Shown in pieces: positions 37,064 through 45,953 of a stretch of 64,000 nucleotides of DNA. The stretch covers positions 78,304 through 142,303 of the forward strand of contig CAKSZX010000005.1 of NCBI GenBank assembly GCA_934526065.1, in the 5' to 3' direction. Each line of letters begins with the position of its first letter. Positions within the stretch are counted from its first letter, which is position 1. The stretch comes from an uncultured Oscillospiraceae bacterium (GTDB lineage Bacteria > Bacillota > Clostridia > Oscillospirales > Ruminococcaceae). Under the pieces are notes generated by a model, which saw only the letters and a list, made by a program, of their open reading frames with translations, was not told where the DNA came from and did no database searches. A program made the position numbers and the translations under genes.

Positions 37064-38371
37064 ATGACAAAAGAAGAAGTTAAAAAGAAGATTTGCGACA
37101 CCATTGACGCAAACAAAGACAAGCTTTACGAAATAGGTAATTCCATTTTCCAAAATCCGGAACTTGGATACAAAGAGGTTAAAACAAGCGCCCTTGTAAG
37201 AAAAACATTTGACGAAATCGGTTTGAAACACCAGGATAACCTTGTGATCACAGGTGTTAAGGCAAAATTATTCGACGACAGAACAGAAGGCCCCAATGTT
37301 TGTATCATGGGCGAGCTTGACGCTGTTGTATGCCCGGATCACCCATATGCAGACAAGACAACAGGTGCCGCACACTGCTGCGGTCACTACGGCCAAATCA
37401 CCGCCATGTTGGCATCTGCAATGGCTCTCAACGCCGTTAAGGACGAATTCCCTGTGGGTAATGTAACATTCTTTGCGGTACCTGCGGAAGAATGTATAGA
37501 ACTTGAATACCGCAAAGGCCTTATGGACGAAGGCAAAATCAAATATATTTCAGGCAAGCAGAACCTTATTCACACAGGTGCATTTGACGATGTTGATATG
37601 GCTTTGTTGGTACACGCAAACAACGCTCACAATGTTGTTACAGCTTCTTCAAGAAGCGTAGGTTTCGTTTCAAAAACCGTTAAATTTATCGGTAAAGAGG
37701 CTCACGCCGGTGCAGCACCTTGGGCAGGCGTAAACGCCCTTGACGCTGCGGCTTTGGCTCTCAATGCCATCAATGCTATCAGAAGTACTTTGAAAGACCG
37801 GGATTGCATCAGAATTCACCCGATCATCACAAAGGGCGGCACCCTTGTAAACATTGTTCCTAATGATGTAAGAATGGAAATGTATGTAAGAGGCGCAACC
37901 ATCGAGGCTATTAAAGACGCCAATGCAAAGGTAAACCGTGCTATCAAAGGTGCCGCATATGCTATCGGCTGTGAAGTTGAAATCAACGATATGCCGGGCG
38001 ACCTGCCGTGTATCTATGATCAGACATTGGCTCACATCTACGGCGACAACGGCGCTGCCATATTCCCTGACAGAGAAGTTGTTTACAGCGAAGAAATCGG
38101 CGGCGGCTCATCTGATATGGGCGACATCGCAACTGTTATCCCTGCTGTACAGCCTGGCACAGGCGGAATTGTTGGTAACTTCCATTCAAAAGACTTTACA
38201 ATGGAATACCCGGACGAAATCTATCTTGACCCTGCAAAACTTATGGCTTGCTCGGTAGTTGACCTGCTTTGGGATAACGCCGAAAAAGCAAAAGAGGTTA
38301 TCGCAAACTTCAAGAGCCCATACAACACAAAGACATTTGACAAAGTATGGGAAGAAATTATGGGTAAATGA
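37064..38371 (+). CDS. M20 family amidohydrolase
   Basis: 435 residues from ATG 37064, with AAGGAG eight bases upstream; the longer frame from 37034 includes that site and is rejected. Metal-site segments are MGELDAVVCPDHP, HCCGHYGQ and PAEECIELEYRKG, with the dimerisation lid around 190-310 and the last His ligand in VGNFHSKDF. The pattern is that of hippurate / p-aminobenzoyl-glutamate / N-acyl-amino-acid hydrolases. It is divergent from apbE. It could produce or clear a small acid used by the neighbouring reductase, but that is speculation. Confidence 0.85.
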   Translation: MTKEEVKKKICDTIDANKDKLYEIGNSIFQNPELGYKEVKTSALVRKTFDEIGLKHQDNLVITGVKAKLFDDRTEGPNVCIMGELDAVVCPDHPYADKTTGAAHCCGHYGQITAMLASAMALNAVKDEFPVGNVTFFAVPAEECIELEYRKGLMDEGKIKYISGKQNLIHTGAFDDVDMALLVHANNAHNVVTASSRSVGFVSKTVKFIGKEAHAGAAPWAGVNALDAAALALNAINAIRSTLKDRDCIRIHPIITKGGTLVNIVPNDVRMEMYVRGATIEAIKDANAKVNRAIKGAAYAIGCEVEINDMPGDLPCIYDQTLAHIYGDNGAAIFPDREVVYSEEIGGGSSDMGDIATVIPAVQPGTGGIVGNFHSKDFTMEYPDEIYLDPAKLMACSVVDLLWDNAEKAKEVIANFKSPYNTKTFDKVWEEIMGK

Positions 38372-38418
38372 TTTTACTACTATAACATCTTCTAATATAT
38401 GAATAATATATTAAAATA

Positions 38419-38446
38419 AAAAGGCGGATCGATCCGCCTTTTTATT
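38419..38446 (+). terminator. Terminator after the M20 gene
   Basis: AAAAGGCGGATC / GATCCGCCTTTT, a perfect palindrome with a T-rich tail. Confidence 0.85.
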
Positions 38447-38590
38447 TTACCATTTTTACATGTAAAATCTAAAAATTTCCTTTTCCATTTTGAAATGCAA
38501 CAAATTTACATAATTCTGATATATATATATCGATTTTTATGATAACATTTTATCGAAAATATTATTTTTTATAAATTGGAGGAAATTTTT

Positions 38591-38944
38591 ATGAAAAAGA
38601 AAAACAAATCAACAGCCTTAATTTTTTCTGTTTTGCTGGGTGGATTTGGTATTGACAGATTTTACCTTGGCTACACCGGTATAGGCATACTTAAATTGCT
38701 TACAGGTGGCTGTTTCGGCATCTTGTGGATTGTTGACATAGTCTTTCTGCTTACAGGCAAACTCGTGCCGGCGGACGGCTCCGAATGGGATGAGGATGCC
38801 CCACTTTTCGGTTCCACTAACCGGACTGGTAAGACCATTGACAGTGCAGACGAAATTTTGAAATTTAAAGAACTTTTGGATGCCGGTGCCATCACACAGG
38901 AAGAATTTGAGCGGAAGAAAAAAGAAATTTTGGAAAGGGCATAA
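38591..38944 (+). CDS. TM2-domain protein with C-terminal SHOCT motif
   Basis: 117 residues from ATG 38591; GGAGG lies eight bases upstream and excludes the longer TTG-initiated frame. A TM2 domain (two TM helices, with GGFGIDRFYLGYTGIGILKL and GCFGILWIVDI) is followed by an acidic linker and a SHOCT module, FKELLDAGAITQEEFERKKKEIL. TM2 and SHOCT modules mediate membrane insertion and oligomer contacts. It starts a three-gene set whose second member also ends in SHOCT. Function unknown. Confidence 0.85.
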   Translation: MKKKNKSTALIFSVLLGGFGIDRFYLGYTGIGILKLLTGGCFGILWIVDIVFLLTGKLVPADGSEWDEDAPLFGSTNRTGKTIDSADEILKFKELLDAGAITQEEFERKKKEILERA

Positions 38945-38947
38945 TAT

Positions 38948-39592
38948 ATGTTTAGTGATTTTATTTATCTTATCCTAAATTGCATCTGTAATCTTATCAT
39001 TTCGATTGCAGGTATTGCCGTTTCTTTTGGCTTTATTAAATCATCAAAAAACTCCGCAAAAGAACCTGTAATGCGTGTACTCATTGGCTTTTTCGGAATG
39101 TTAATTACAAAAATAATTTTATCAATTTTTATTGGGATCATTAGTAATTACATAAATCTAATATTTAATACGGATTTTTATTTCAATATTCAAATCTTCT
39201 ATAAAATACCTATTTTGGGCAATGCCAAAATAGTATTAAACAATCTTAATTATCTTAAATATGGGGAATATGTAGTAAATCATACAATTCATATTATATT
39301 CTACGCTATATCAACTGCCATCGAAGCAGGATATTTCTATCTCCTTGCTACAAAGCCGGCAGATGAAATTATACCGATCGTAAAAACATATGTGGACAAG
39401 TTATCAAATAATCCGGCTGCACCAACGGTTGAAACACCAGCGGTAGAAAAAGAAGAAAAGCCCACACCAAAAGCAAAGCTGAATAAGCCTATTGATACAG
39501 AGGCCTTGCTTAAATATAAAAAACTTTTGGATGTCGGAGCAATAACACAGGAAGAATTCGACCAAAAGAAAAAAGAAATTATGGGAGGTTAA
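38948..39592 (+). CDS. Membrane protein with C-terminal SHOCT motif
   Basis: 214 residues with about four hydrophobic segments (near 5-25, 40-65, 80-95 and 115-138), a charged linker rich in Glu, Lys and Pro, and a C-terminal SHOCT module ALLKYKKLLDVGAITQEEF. The SHOCT module nearly repeats that of the gene before it, suggesting the two proteins meet through these tails. The membrane part matches no family I know. The start codon is three bases after the TM2 gene stop. Confidence 0.7.
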   Translation: MFSDFIYLILNCICNLIISIAGIAVSFGFIKSSKNSAKEPVMRVLIGFFGMLITKIILSIFIGIISNYINLIFNTDFYFNIQIFYKIPILGNAKIVLNNLNYLKYGEYVVNHTIHIIFYAISTAIEAGYFYLLATKPADEIIPIVKTYVDKLSNNPAAPTVETPAVEKEEKPTPKAKLNKPIDTEALLKYKKLLDVGAITQEEFDQKKKEIMGG

Positions 39593-39600
39593 ACATAATA

Positions 39601-40245
39601 ATGAAAAAAATATTTAAAATCTTACTTGCTTTGTCAATGGTTGCACTTATATTGTCAGGTTGCAGTAGTAAGTTAAATGAGGCTAAAAAGGCCAAAAACC
39701 TTTTATGTTCCGGTGTATCTGATAAATGTGATACCATATCACGGACAATAACTGATACTTGGTATGATTATATTGTAAACGACCATAAAACCAGCACCCT
39801 TACAAGCACACTTGCATCAAAATACAATGTATCCGAAGATGTTGTAAAACAAGCCGGTGAGCTTATCGACTGTATATACGCAAAATCTACTGATGATATT
39901 AAAGGTGAAAACGGGATTGTCTATATGTTTTATCTGTCAGGCGGAGAAGGTTGGGTAATACAAGATTTTTCAACGGCAGTTAATTTCTATATTGCTATTT
40001 TAGAGGTTAACGGTACTTTTGATGAATTAAATGATAATTTAAACGAAGCATATGAATCTATCCAAAAGCTTTCTTCAAATGAAAAATACTATAATTCCTT
40101 GAAAGATTTGTACACTTATGTATCGGGGTATCTCGATTATTGCCAATCTCCCACAGGAAATTATAGCCAAGCAACATCATATATTTTAGATTATCAGCAA
40201 AATATTTTAAGATTAAAAAATGATCTGGACATATCTCTAAAATAG
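39601..40245 (+). CDS. Lipoprotein of unknown function
   Basis: 214 residues. Signal peptide with lipobox ILSGCSS (Cys21). The rest is mostly helical and acidic, with no recognised domain; NLLCSGVSDKCDTISRTI suggests a possible disulfide. It follows the TM2/SHOCT pair by eight bases with a strong GGGAGG site, so all three probably form one transcript ending at the next terminator. Confidence 0.7.
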   Translation: MKKIFKILLALSMVALILSGCSSKLNEAKKAKNLLCSGVSDKCDTISRTITDTWYDYIVNDHKTSTLTSTLASKYNVSEDVVKQAGELIDCIYAKSTDDIKGENGIVYMFYLSGGEGWVIQDFSTAVNFYIAILEVNGTFDELNDNLNEAYESIQKLSSNEKYYNSLKDLYTYVSGYLDYCQSPTGNYSQATSYILDYQQNILRLKNDLDISLK

Positions 40246-40272
40246 TCTTGTCTAAATCTATGACAATAAATC

Positions 40273-40298
40273 AAAAGGCGGAGCAATCCGCCTTTTTA
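40273..40298. terminator. Terminator after the TM2/SHOCT/lipoprotein set
   Basis: AAAGGCGGA / TCCGCCTTT with a GCAA loop and T-rich tail; it also lies just past the convergent pseudouridine synthase gene. Confidence 0.85.
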
Positions 40299-40316
40299 TT
40301 TTACCTGTATTTAAAA

Positions 40317-41036
40317 TCACAAAAACAATTTTTCTATTTCCTCGCCGGTTAGCTCTCGCCGTTCTCCCGGCTGTAAAGTATCATCTAAAATCAAACCGCC
40401 TATGGAAATTCTCTTTAAATATGTCACAAATCCGCCGCAAAAGCGAACAAGGCGTTTTACTTCGTGATATTTGCCTTCGGTTACGGTCACATAACAGCTT
40501 TTTTCGTCAATTACCTGTATTTCGGCCGGTTTGTAAGTGTTGCCCAAATATTCTATGCCCTCACTGACCCGGCAAATTTTATCCGGGTCTAACCGCCTGG
40601 TAAATTCGGCGTAGTATTTCTTTTCCGTTTCGTGTTCCGGGTGGGCAACACGAGAGGAAATTTCCCCGTTGTTTGTCAATATAATTAAGCCCTCGGTGTC
40701 TGCATCAAGCCTACCTACCGGGAAAAGTGTTTTGTATTCCTCATTTTCCAAAAGGGAAGTAATATTTTTATATCTTAAATCCCCATTTACACAAACATAG
40801 CCTGTGGGCTTATTCATCATAAGGGTGATGTATGGTTTAGGGAAAAGACGGACTTCGTCAACGCAAATAATGCTGTTTTCCGGGCAATCATAACCGGCAA
40901 TATCGCACACTTGGCCGTTTACGGTAACTCTCTGCCGTGCAACAAGTCGGCGTATTTCCTGTTTTGTATAATGCCCCCAACCACGCAGAATATGGTCAAG
41001 CCTGCCGGACTCAATCCTTTTATTTATTTCACCCAT
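40317..41036 (-). CDS. rRNA pseudouridine synthase, RsuA/RluB family
   Basis: 239 residues: an N-terminal S4 RNA-binding domain (RLDHILRGWGHYTKQEIRRL) and a catalytic domain with the active Asp in GRLDADTEGLIILTNNG and the later KRISIGGLILD. It converts a specific uridine in 16S or 23S rRNA to pseudouridine. The closest description is RsuA/RluE-type; the exact site is not predictable. AGGGGAT precedes the ATG. Confidence 0.9.
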   Translation of the reverse strand: MGEINKRIESGRLDHILRGWGHYTKQEIRRLVARQRVTVNGQVCDIAGYDCPENSIICVDEVRLFPKPYITLMMNKPTGYVCVNGDLRYKNITSLLENEEYKTLFPVGRLDADTEGLIILTNNGEISSRVAHPEHETEKKYYAEFTRRLDPDKICRVSEGIEYLGNTYKPAEIQVIDEKSCYVTVTEGKYHEVKRLVRFCGGFVTYLKRISIGGLILDDTLQPGERRELTGEEIEKLFL

Positions 41037-41230
41037 GATAAAATCCCCTGTGTTTAAAAGTAGTACAGATTTATTATATCTTAAATAAATTTATATTTCA
41101 ACAAATGGCGCTGATGTGTTATTCAATGTGCGGACCGTCTTAATCAAAATTTTCAGGTGGAAAATCGGGACGAAATAGGGCTGATTTGAGCAAAAACAAT
41201 CGAAATTAAAGTTTGACAGCAAACAAATTA

Positions 41231-41259
41231 TTGATTTATTTCGCTTAAAGTGATATAAT
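41231..41259 (+). promoter_or_regulatory. Promoter of tRNA-Ser
   Basis: TTGATT (41231-41236), 17-bp spacer, TATAAT (41254-41259), 52 bases before the tRNA. Confidence 0.75.
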
Positions 41260-41311
41260 AATTTTGTTAAGGCTGTGCTTATTTTACGGCACACTTTTAA
41301 ACAGAATATAT

Positions 41312-41405
41312 GGAGATGTACCCAAGTGGTTGAAGGGTCTGCACTCGAAATGCAGTAGGTCGGGAGATCCCCGGCGCAAGAGTTCAAATCTCTTCATCTC
41401 CGCCA
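41312..41405 (+). tRNA. tRNA-Ser (anticodon CGA)
   Basis: 94 nt including the encoded CCA. Acceptor arms GGAGATG / CATCTCC with G discriminator; anticodon stem CTGCA / TGCAG enclosing CTCGAAA (anticodon CGA, reads UCG); long variable arm GTCGGGAGATCCCCGGC; T-loop GTTCAAATC. Its 3' half is the attachment site of the integrated element: the last 51 bases of the gene are duplicated at 58534. Confidence 0.95.
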
Positions 41406-41406
41406 A
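41354..41406 (+). repeat. attL, 53-bp direct repeat in the 3' end of tRNA-Ser
   Basis: Identical to 58534-58586. It starts AGTAGGTCGGGAGATCC and ends CTTCATCTCCGCCAA, covering the variable arm, T arm, acceptor strand and CCA. Integration leaves the tRNA complete. Confidence 0.92.
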
Positions 41407-41447
41407 AAAAGCCCGAAAAATCAAGGTTTTTTGGGCTTTTCTTTTTT
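41405..41447. terminator. Terminator at the left end of the element
   Basis: AAAAGCCC / GGGCTTTT with inner A5/T5 pairing, then C-TTTTTT. It replaces the original tRNA terminator, which now lies beyond attR, and also faces the convergent integrase gene. Confidence 0.8.
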
Positions 41448-41477
41448 GCCATTTTGCTCAAAATCGGCTCAAAACCA

Positions 41478-41508
41478 TGGAAAGAACAGCTCGTTTTTTG
41501 GAAAGAAC
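41478..41508. promoter_or_regulatory. Left-end decamers (probable integrase arm sites)
   Basis: TGGAAAGAAC at 41478-41487 and 41499-41508, 21 bp apart. The complement GTTCTTTCCA occurs in the right end with a 21-bp step as well. A 9-base complement match lies at 41553-41561. Confidence 0.65.
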
Positions 41509-41549
41509 AAGGCGATTTTCGGCATTTTGGCGTATTCGAACCGTAAAAA

Positions 41550-42754
41550 TCAGTTCTTTCCGACATCGTCTGAAATTTTACTCCACTTGCTGCCGAAATT
41601 CACCGATTCGGGAAGTGCCATTCCGCTGACCATTGCCTTTGCCGACGACAGTTTTGAAGTGTAGTCAAGGTGGGCGTAGATGTTAGCGGTGGCGGAAAAA
41701 TCACTGTGTCCCAACCACTCTTGAATTTGTTTCAGCGGAACGCCGTTTGCAAGTAGCAGGCTTGCACAACTGTGCCTTAAATCGTGAAAACGCACTCTTT
41801 TACAGCCGTGCTTTTGAATATACTGAGAGAAATAGCTTGTCAGATACTCCGGTCGCATTAAATCTCCCAGCTCGTCTACAAAGACATAACCGTCATATTC
41901 GTAGTTGTAGCAGTTGCCGCAGACCTTTTTATTGACTTCTTGTGCCGCTTTTACTTCTTTGAAGTATTCCGCACAAGTGGAAGTGTACGCATACTGGATT
42001 TTGTTTTTGCAGAGTCCTGTGCGTACATTTTTGTTTTTCCGTCCACTTGCAGAGATGTGACCGTGTGCTTTATGGTTATTGTGCCACTCTCAAAATCAAT
42101 GGCATCCCATTTCAGTCCGCAGACCTCGCCACGACGCAAACCGTAGAAAGCGGCGACCAAAACCGGAAGTTCCAGTTTTGTCCCTTTGACTACTTCAAAT
42201 AAATGTTGCAGTTCTTCCGCATCAAGGAATACAGACTGATAATCGTTCTTTTTCGGGCGGTCTACCTTCATTGCCACATTCTGCGTAACAAGGTCGGTTT
42301 TCATTGCGTATTTCAGCGCCTGATGAATAACAGCATGATAGCGAATGACCGAGTTTGGTTTGACTGTTTTCAGCTTTTCGGAATAGAATTGCTGAATGTG
42401 TCTTGCCTCTAATCCCTGAAGCGTTAGCGCTTTCTTGCGGAAATACGGCTCAATCACCGATTTCACCATTTGCTCGTAAGAGCTGAATGTGGTTGCTTTA
42501 ACACGCACCTTGACGATTTCCGAGCATTCAAGCAGGTAGTCTGCAAATGGCATATCAGAAGCAATCTCGCCGACTTCCTGCGGCGGCACGAACTCACTTC
42601 TGATTCGCACAAGCTCGGCTTCGGCTTTTCGTTTGTTTCCCTTTTCGGGCAGTCCCGTGAAAAAGTATTTCACACGGCGTTTTCCGTTGTTGTTATAGTA
42701 GCTCAGCACTACATAATAAAATCCTTTTTTTACTTGTAGGTGTCCTGATACCAT
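41550..42754 (-). pseudogene. int: Tyrosine integrase, frameshifted
   Basis: A Tn916-like site-specific recombinase. Reading leftward: an arm-binding start (MVSGHLQVKKGFYYVVLSYY), a SAM-like core-binding domain (about 65-165), then catalytic Arg in YGLRRGEVCGL, H-x-x-R in HDLRHSCASLL and the Tyr in LGHSDFSATANIYAHL, so all catalytic residues are present. The frame is lost near 41978: after TLPLV the first frame ends within eight codons (stop at 41951), while a one-base shift gives AEYFKEVKAAQEVNKKVCGNC and continues to the end. One base is missing (GT-GCG), by mutation or sequencing error. AAAGGAG precedes the ATG. Confidence 0.85.
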
Positions 42755-42874
42755 TATTTTTAACTCCTTTCATTGTACATCACAGGAAAGACATACACCG
42801 ACAAGCCTATTATAGCTTGCCGGTATAGTTCTTTCCATTCTGCAAGAGGTACTCACTGTACACTTTAGTTCGAA
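42755..42874 (-). promoter_or_regulatory. Integrase upstream region with one arm-type decamer
   Basis: GTTCTTTCCA at 42828-42837 matches the end decamers, and an imperfect palindrome (CCGaCAAGC / GCTTGcCGG) lies at 42799-42822. This suggests the integrase binds its own promoter region. Confidence 0.5.
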
Positions 42875-43132
42875 TTAACGGGCGTCTCTGTTGCGTTCTC
42901 GTTGGCGTTTCAAAAGTTCCAAGCCTTTTAGAATATCTCGTTTAATTTGCTCATCGCTGTAATTTTGCGGAAAGTATTTGCGAAGCTCATCACGAGGAAG
43001 CTTGATTTGTTCCTTTTGATTTGGTTTTTCTTCCGATAAAACAGCGTAGACTGCATCGGCGGTAAGCAAGCCGTCCTGTGACATTTTCTTCAGCCTGATA
43101 CTCTGTGCGTGTGATGGTGTGCAGTCATTCAT
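42875..43132 (-). pseudogene. ParB/Spo0J-like C-terminal remnant
   Basis: 85 residues. The text TPSHAQSIRLKKMSQDGLL and VYAVLSEEKPNQKEQIKL, with YFPQNYSDEQI and a basic end, resembles the C-terminal part of ParB-like proteins carried by Firmicutes conjugative elements. The ParB nuclease/CTPase and DNA-binding parts are absent. Its ATG overlaps the relaxase stop (ATGA). I read it as the tail of a deleted gene that may still be translated as a small protein. Confidence 0.55.
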
Positions 43133-44097
43133 AGCAGATATAAATATCTGAAATACAATGCTTTAAGACCCGTAATCTTTTTTTTGTTTTTTAGGTTACC
43201 TTTAACAAAATGCGCCTTTTGAATTGTTACACCGAAGCTCTTTTTTTCGGTAAACTCATAGTATAAGCGGTAAGCTTCCTGAGAGTTGTTTTTAAGTGTA
43301 TCTCTCATTCGGTCATAGATTGCATCACGGTCATAGGCTTCTCCTAAGCGGTACAAACGAGTCGCTTTTTTGCTGTTAACAGAGCAAATTGTGGCGTACT
43401 TATGATAAGGATTCATATCGACTACATATCCGAGCTGTTTCATAACATAGGTAAAAGTTTTGGAATTTGTACTCATCGTAAGAGCTTTATCTATCGCCTC
43501 ACGCATTAAATTGTATCGGGTCAGTTCGCCGTTCTTTTCTGCAAAGTACAGCTTGCGTGGAGTCTTTCCTTTAGGATTTTTAATAACTGTCAGGCCGTTT
43601 TCTTTGCAAAGTTCATCGGAAATACTGCGCAGTTTCCAGTATGCTCCCTCGTTGCAGTTGAACTTCTTACCGTTCCACATATTCACCGAATTGATGACCA
43701 AATGGTTGTGATATGTGCCGGTGTTAAAGTGCGTAGCGACCAGCACTTGATACTGATCGCCCCACATTTTTTTGGCAAGTTCAACGCCGAGTTTGTGAGC
43801 AACCTGAGGTGTAACTTCGCCTGTTTTGAAACTCTGATATGCGTGATAAGCCACATTGCCGACCGTCTTATCAAATCGTTCTTGTACCGCATTCATCTCG
43901 GCAAAAGCTGTTTCTGCGGTGCAGTTTACGCCTGTCACATACATTGCTTTTTCTTCACCGATTACGGTTTTTCTCTCGTCGCTTGCGTAGTGAAGTACCT
44001 TGCAAATATCGCTGTAAATCGTCTTGTCCGAGTTCGCCGCATAACTTAAAACACGGCTGACGCTGTCGGTTATAGCCCATATTTTTGTTACTGCCAC
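43129..44097 (-). CDS. Relaxase (MOBP-like), shortened
   Basis: 322 residues with the relaxase fold: MAVTKIWAITDSVSRVLSYA, the HUH-type third motif HFNTGTYHNHLVINSVN (about 142-158) and AYHAYQSFKTGE. It would nick oriT and pilot the strand in mobilization. Related relaxases of this group run well beyond the KKITGLKALYFRYLYLL point where this protein stops, so the C-terminal part is missing. The deletion joins it to the ParB-like remnant. The nicking domain is complete, so activity is possible. It overlaps mobC by ten bases. Confidence 0.82.
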   Translation of the reverse strand: MAVTKIWAITDSVSRVLSYAANSDKTIYSDICKVLHYASDERKTVIGEEKAMYVTGVNCTAETAFAEMNAVQERFDKTVGNVAYHAYQSFKTGEVTPQVAHKLGVELAKKMWGDQYQVLVATHFNTGTYHNHLVINSVNMWNGKKFNCNEGAYWKLRSISDELCKENGLTVIKNPKGKTPRKLYFAEKNGELTRYNLMREAIDKALTMSTNSKTFTYVMKQLGYVVDMNPYHKYATICSVNSKKATRLYRLGEAYDRDAIYDRMRDTLKNNSQEAYRLYYEFTEKKSFGVTIQKAHFVKGNLKNKKKITGLKALYFRYLYLL

Positions 44098-44402
44098 GGC
44101 GAATCACTTGCTCTTCCCGGCTCACCGATTGAGTGGTAAGCCTTCAAAAATTTACTTACGACATAATCGAATCCGTCGCTGATTCTGTCGTCGGACAGCG
44201 ACTTGAAGCTGTCACGAAGAGCAGTCAAACCTCGGTAAGCTTCGTAAAATTCCTGCGGCAAGGTTGCCTGAACTTCCTTGCCCAATCCGAGTTTTCTAAG
44301 GTAAGCAGAGAGCGAAAGCCCGCATTTTTTAGCGGCAATTTCCATCTTTCTTTTCTCTCCCTCCGTCACTCGGATATTGATTGCAATAGACCTTTGTCTC
44401 AT
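44088..44402 (-). CDS. MobC-like relaxosome protein
   Basis: 104 residues: an N-terminal ribbon-helix-helix (SIAINIRVTEGEKRKMEIAAKK, then LSLSAYLRKLGLG) and a helical tail, as in MobC auxiliary proteins that open oriT for the relaxase. It is translated just ahead of and overlapping the relaxase gene. The intergenic region upstream is the expected place of oriT. AAAGGA precedes the ATG. Confidence 0.82.
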   Translation of the reverse strand: MRQRSIAINIRVTEGEKRKMEIAAKKCGLSLSAYLRKLGLGKEVQATLPQEFYEAYRGLTALRDSFKSLSDDRISDGFDYVVSKFLKAYHSIGEPGRASDSPWQ

Positions 44403-44710
44403 ATATTTTCATTCCTTTCTCTGTATAATCGGAGTTACAGGGGCGGCAAGTCCCTTTCGGAAATTTGCCGCCGGTTTTGTGGGTTTCAAAGGCAACACAA
44501 AACCTATGCTCGCTGCGCTGCGTCAGAGTAAAGGCAATACACGCTCCGTTTCCGTATTTCTCCGAAAACTTCGCTCGATTCCTTTACTCTTCCTTTTCCC
44601 CACAAAGTCATAGGACTTTGCGGGGTCCCCGAAAGCGATTGACATTACCTGTATAGCCTTATATCCGATTTCTCAAAAAATGACGATAGTGACGGCTGTA
44701 ACGGCTTTTC
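44403..44710. other. Non-coding region upstream of mobC, candidate oriT
   Basis: 308 bases without a convincing gene. It contains an 8-bp perfect inverted repeat GGCGGCAA / TTGCCGCC at 44442-44472 with a 15-base loop, and a longer imperfect one (CCCCaCAAAGTC / GACTTTGcGGGG) at 44598-44625. Position before mobC-mob and inverted repeats fit an origin of transfer; no nic site was identified. Confidence 0.45.
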
Positions 44711-45736
44711 CTATATAGCGGATTTATTGTCATCGCCGTCATTGCCGTCATTCTTTTTTAAGTAAATCAGTCGGTTCGTACCGGTGCGTTTTGTTTTGTA
44801 TTCGATGCCTTGCGGCTGAAAAACTTCCGAAGAAAATCGGGCAAGCATTTTGGTCACGACATTCGGTGTAACCTCGGTTTCGTTCATCTGCGTTATAAGT
44901 TGCGTTGCCGTGCCTCGCCATTCTTTTACTTCCGAAATATAATCAACCAGCCGGAAAATAAACTTCGGTATTTCTTCACGGTGAATATCCTCCATATCCT
45001 TTCGCTCGACTAATTCCCACAAGTGACTGTGATTGTCAAACTTCAAGGTAAGCTCCTGATATGCAATATCTCGACCGGTAGCAAGCAGCGTTCCTGTTTC
45101 ATTGGCACGGTTGCGCTTCAAAACAAAATTTGTATCTGCCGCACCTGTGATACCGGTGGAGCCTGACACCTCGTTGAATGGGTCGCTGACATCTTTCAGC
45201 TTCCTGACGTGGTGAACAACTACAACAGCAATGACGTACTTGTCCGAAATATTTTTCAGCGCCGAAACATCATCGTAGTCGCCTGCATACATTCCGCTTT
45301 TTCCGCCGGTGATTTTTGAATCTCGCACCTTTTGAAAGGTGTCGATAATGACAAGCTTTGTTTTCGGAAAGTCGGAAAGATACTGTTCGATTTGCTGTTC
45401 CAAATCGTTGCCGATTTGAAAACTCGTTGTGGCAATGCGAAGTTCAGGCGGCGCTTCGTCGGTGATTTGATACAGGCGGCTTTGTATTCTTGCATAAGTA
45501 TCTTCCAAGCAGAGATAAAGTACATCGCTCTTGTGGGTTTCAAATTCCCACACAGGCTGTCCTCTAGCCACTTGAATGCCGAGCCAAAGCATAAGCCAGC
45601 TCTTGCCGATTTTACTTGAACCCGAAAGCACGCTGAGTCCTTGTGGTATCAAGCCGTCAACAACAAATAAGGTTTTTCTCATCGGCGTTGACAGCAGCGT
45701 GTCCGCATCGATTGTTTTCAGTTTTTCAACTTGCAT
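44711..45736 (-). CDS. RepA-like AAA ATPase
   Basis: 341 residues of the RecA-like AAA_25/RepA family. Walker A is SGSSKIGKSW (near 38-47), the Walker B region TKLVIIDTFQKV, and a VVHHVRK motif follows. The C-terminal part (about 250-341) looks like a winged helix. Related proteins act as replicative helicases of plasmids and mobilizable elements, so the excised circle may replicate. It overlaps the small HTH gene upstream by 11 bases. Confidence 0.8.
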   Translation of the reverse strand: MQVEKLKTIDADTLLSTPMRKTLFVVDGLIPQGLSVLSGSSKIGKSWLMLWLGIQVARGQPVWEFETHKSDVLYLCLEDTYARIQSRLYQITDEAPPELRIATTSFQIGNDLEQQIEQYLSDFPKTKLVIIDTFQKVRDSKITGGKSGMYAGDYDDVSALKNISDKYVIAVVVVHHVRKLKDVSDPFNEVSGSTGITGAADTNFVLKRNRANETGTLLATGRDIAYQELTLKFDNHSHLWELVERKDMEDIHREEIPKFIFRLVDYISEVKEWRGTATQLITQMNETEVTPNVVTKMLARFSSEVFQPQGIEYKTKRTGTNRLIYLKKNDGNDGDDNKSAI

Positions 45737-45953
45737 TCTTCACACCTTCTTCCATAACATAATTGATGACATTGACCTTCGGAATCTTAAAAGCGTTTCC
45801 GATTTTAACGCCGGAGATATATCCTTTGTTAATCATGTCGTATGCCAAGTGTCGGCTTACGCCGAGCATTTGTTGAAGCTGAGCTACCGTAACAATGTCC
45901 GGATAGTTCGGGAACATCATTTTGTAAAGCTCTTTCAATTCTGTTTTTTTCAT
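45726..45953 (-). CDS. Excisionase-like helix-turn-helix protein
   Basis: 75 residues. IVTVAQLQQMLGVSRHLAYDM is a MerR/excisionase-type HTH (HTH_17), followed by GVKIGNAFKIPKVNVINYV, the usual wing. It sits first in the leftward rep operon with AAGGAGG before the ATG. It may control rep, or act as a recombination directionality factor. Confidence 0.75.
   Translation of the reverse strand: MKKTELKELYKMMFPNYPDIVTVAQLQQMLGVSRHLAYDMINKGYISGVKIGNAFKIPKVNVINYVMEEGVKNAS

Noticed and set aside
41264..41629. ORF across tRNA-Ser and the left end
   Set aside because: It translates a tRNA and att site; no ribosome site.
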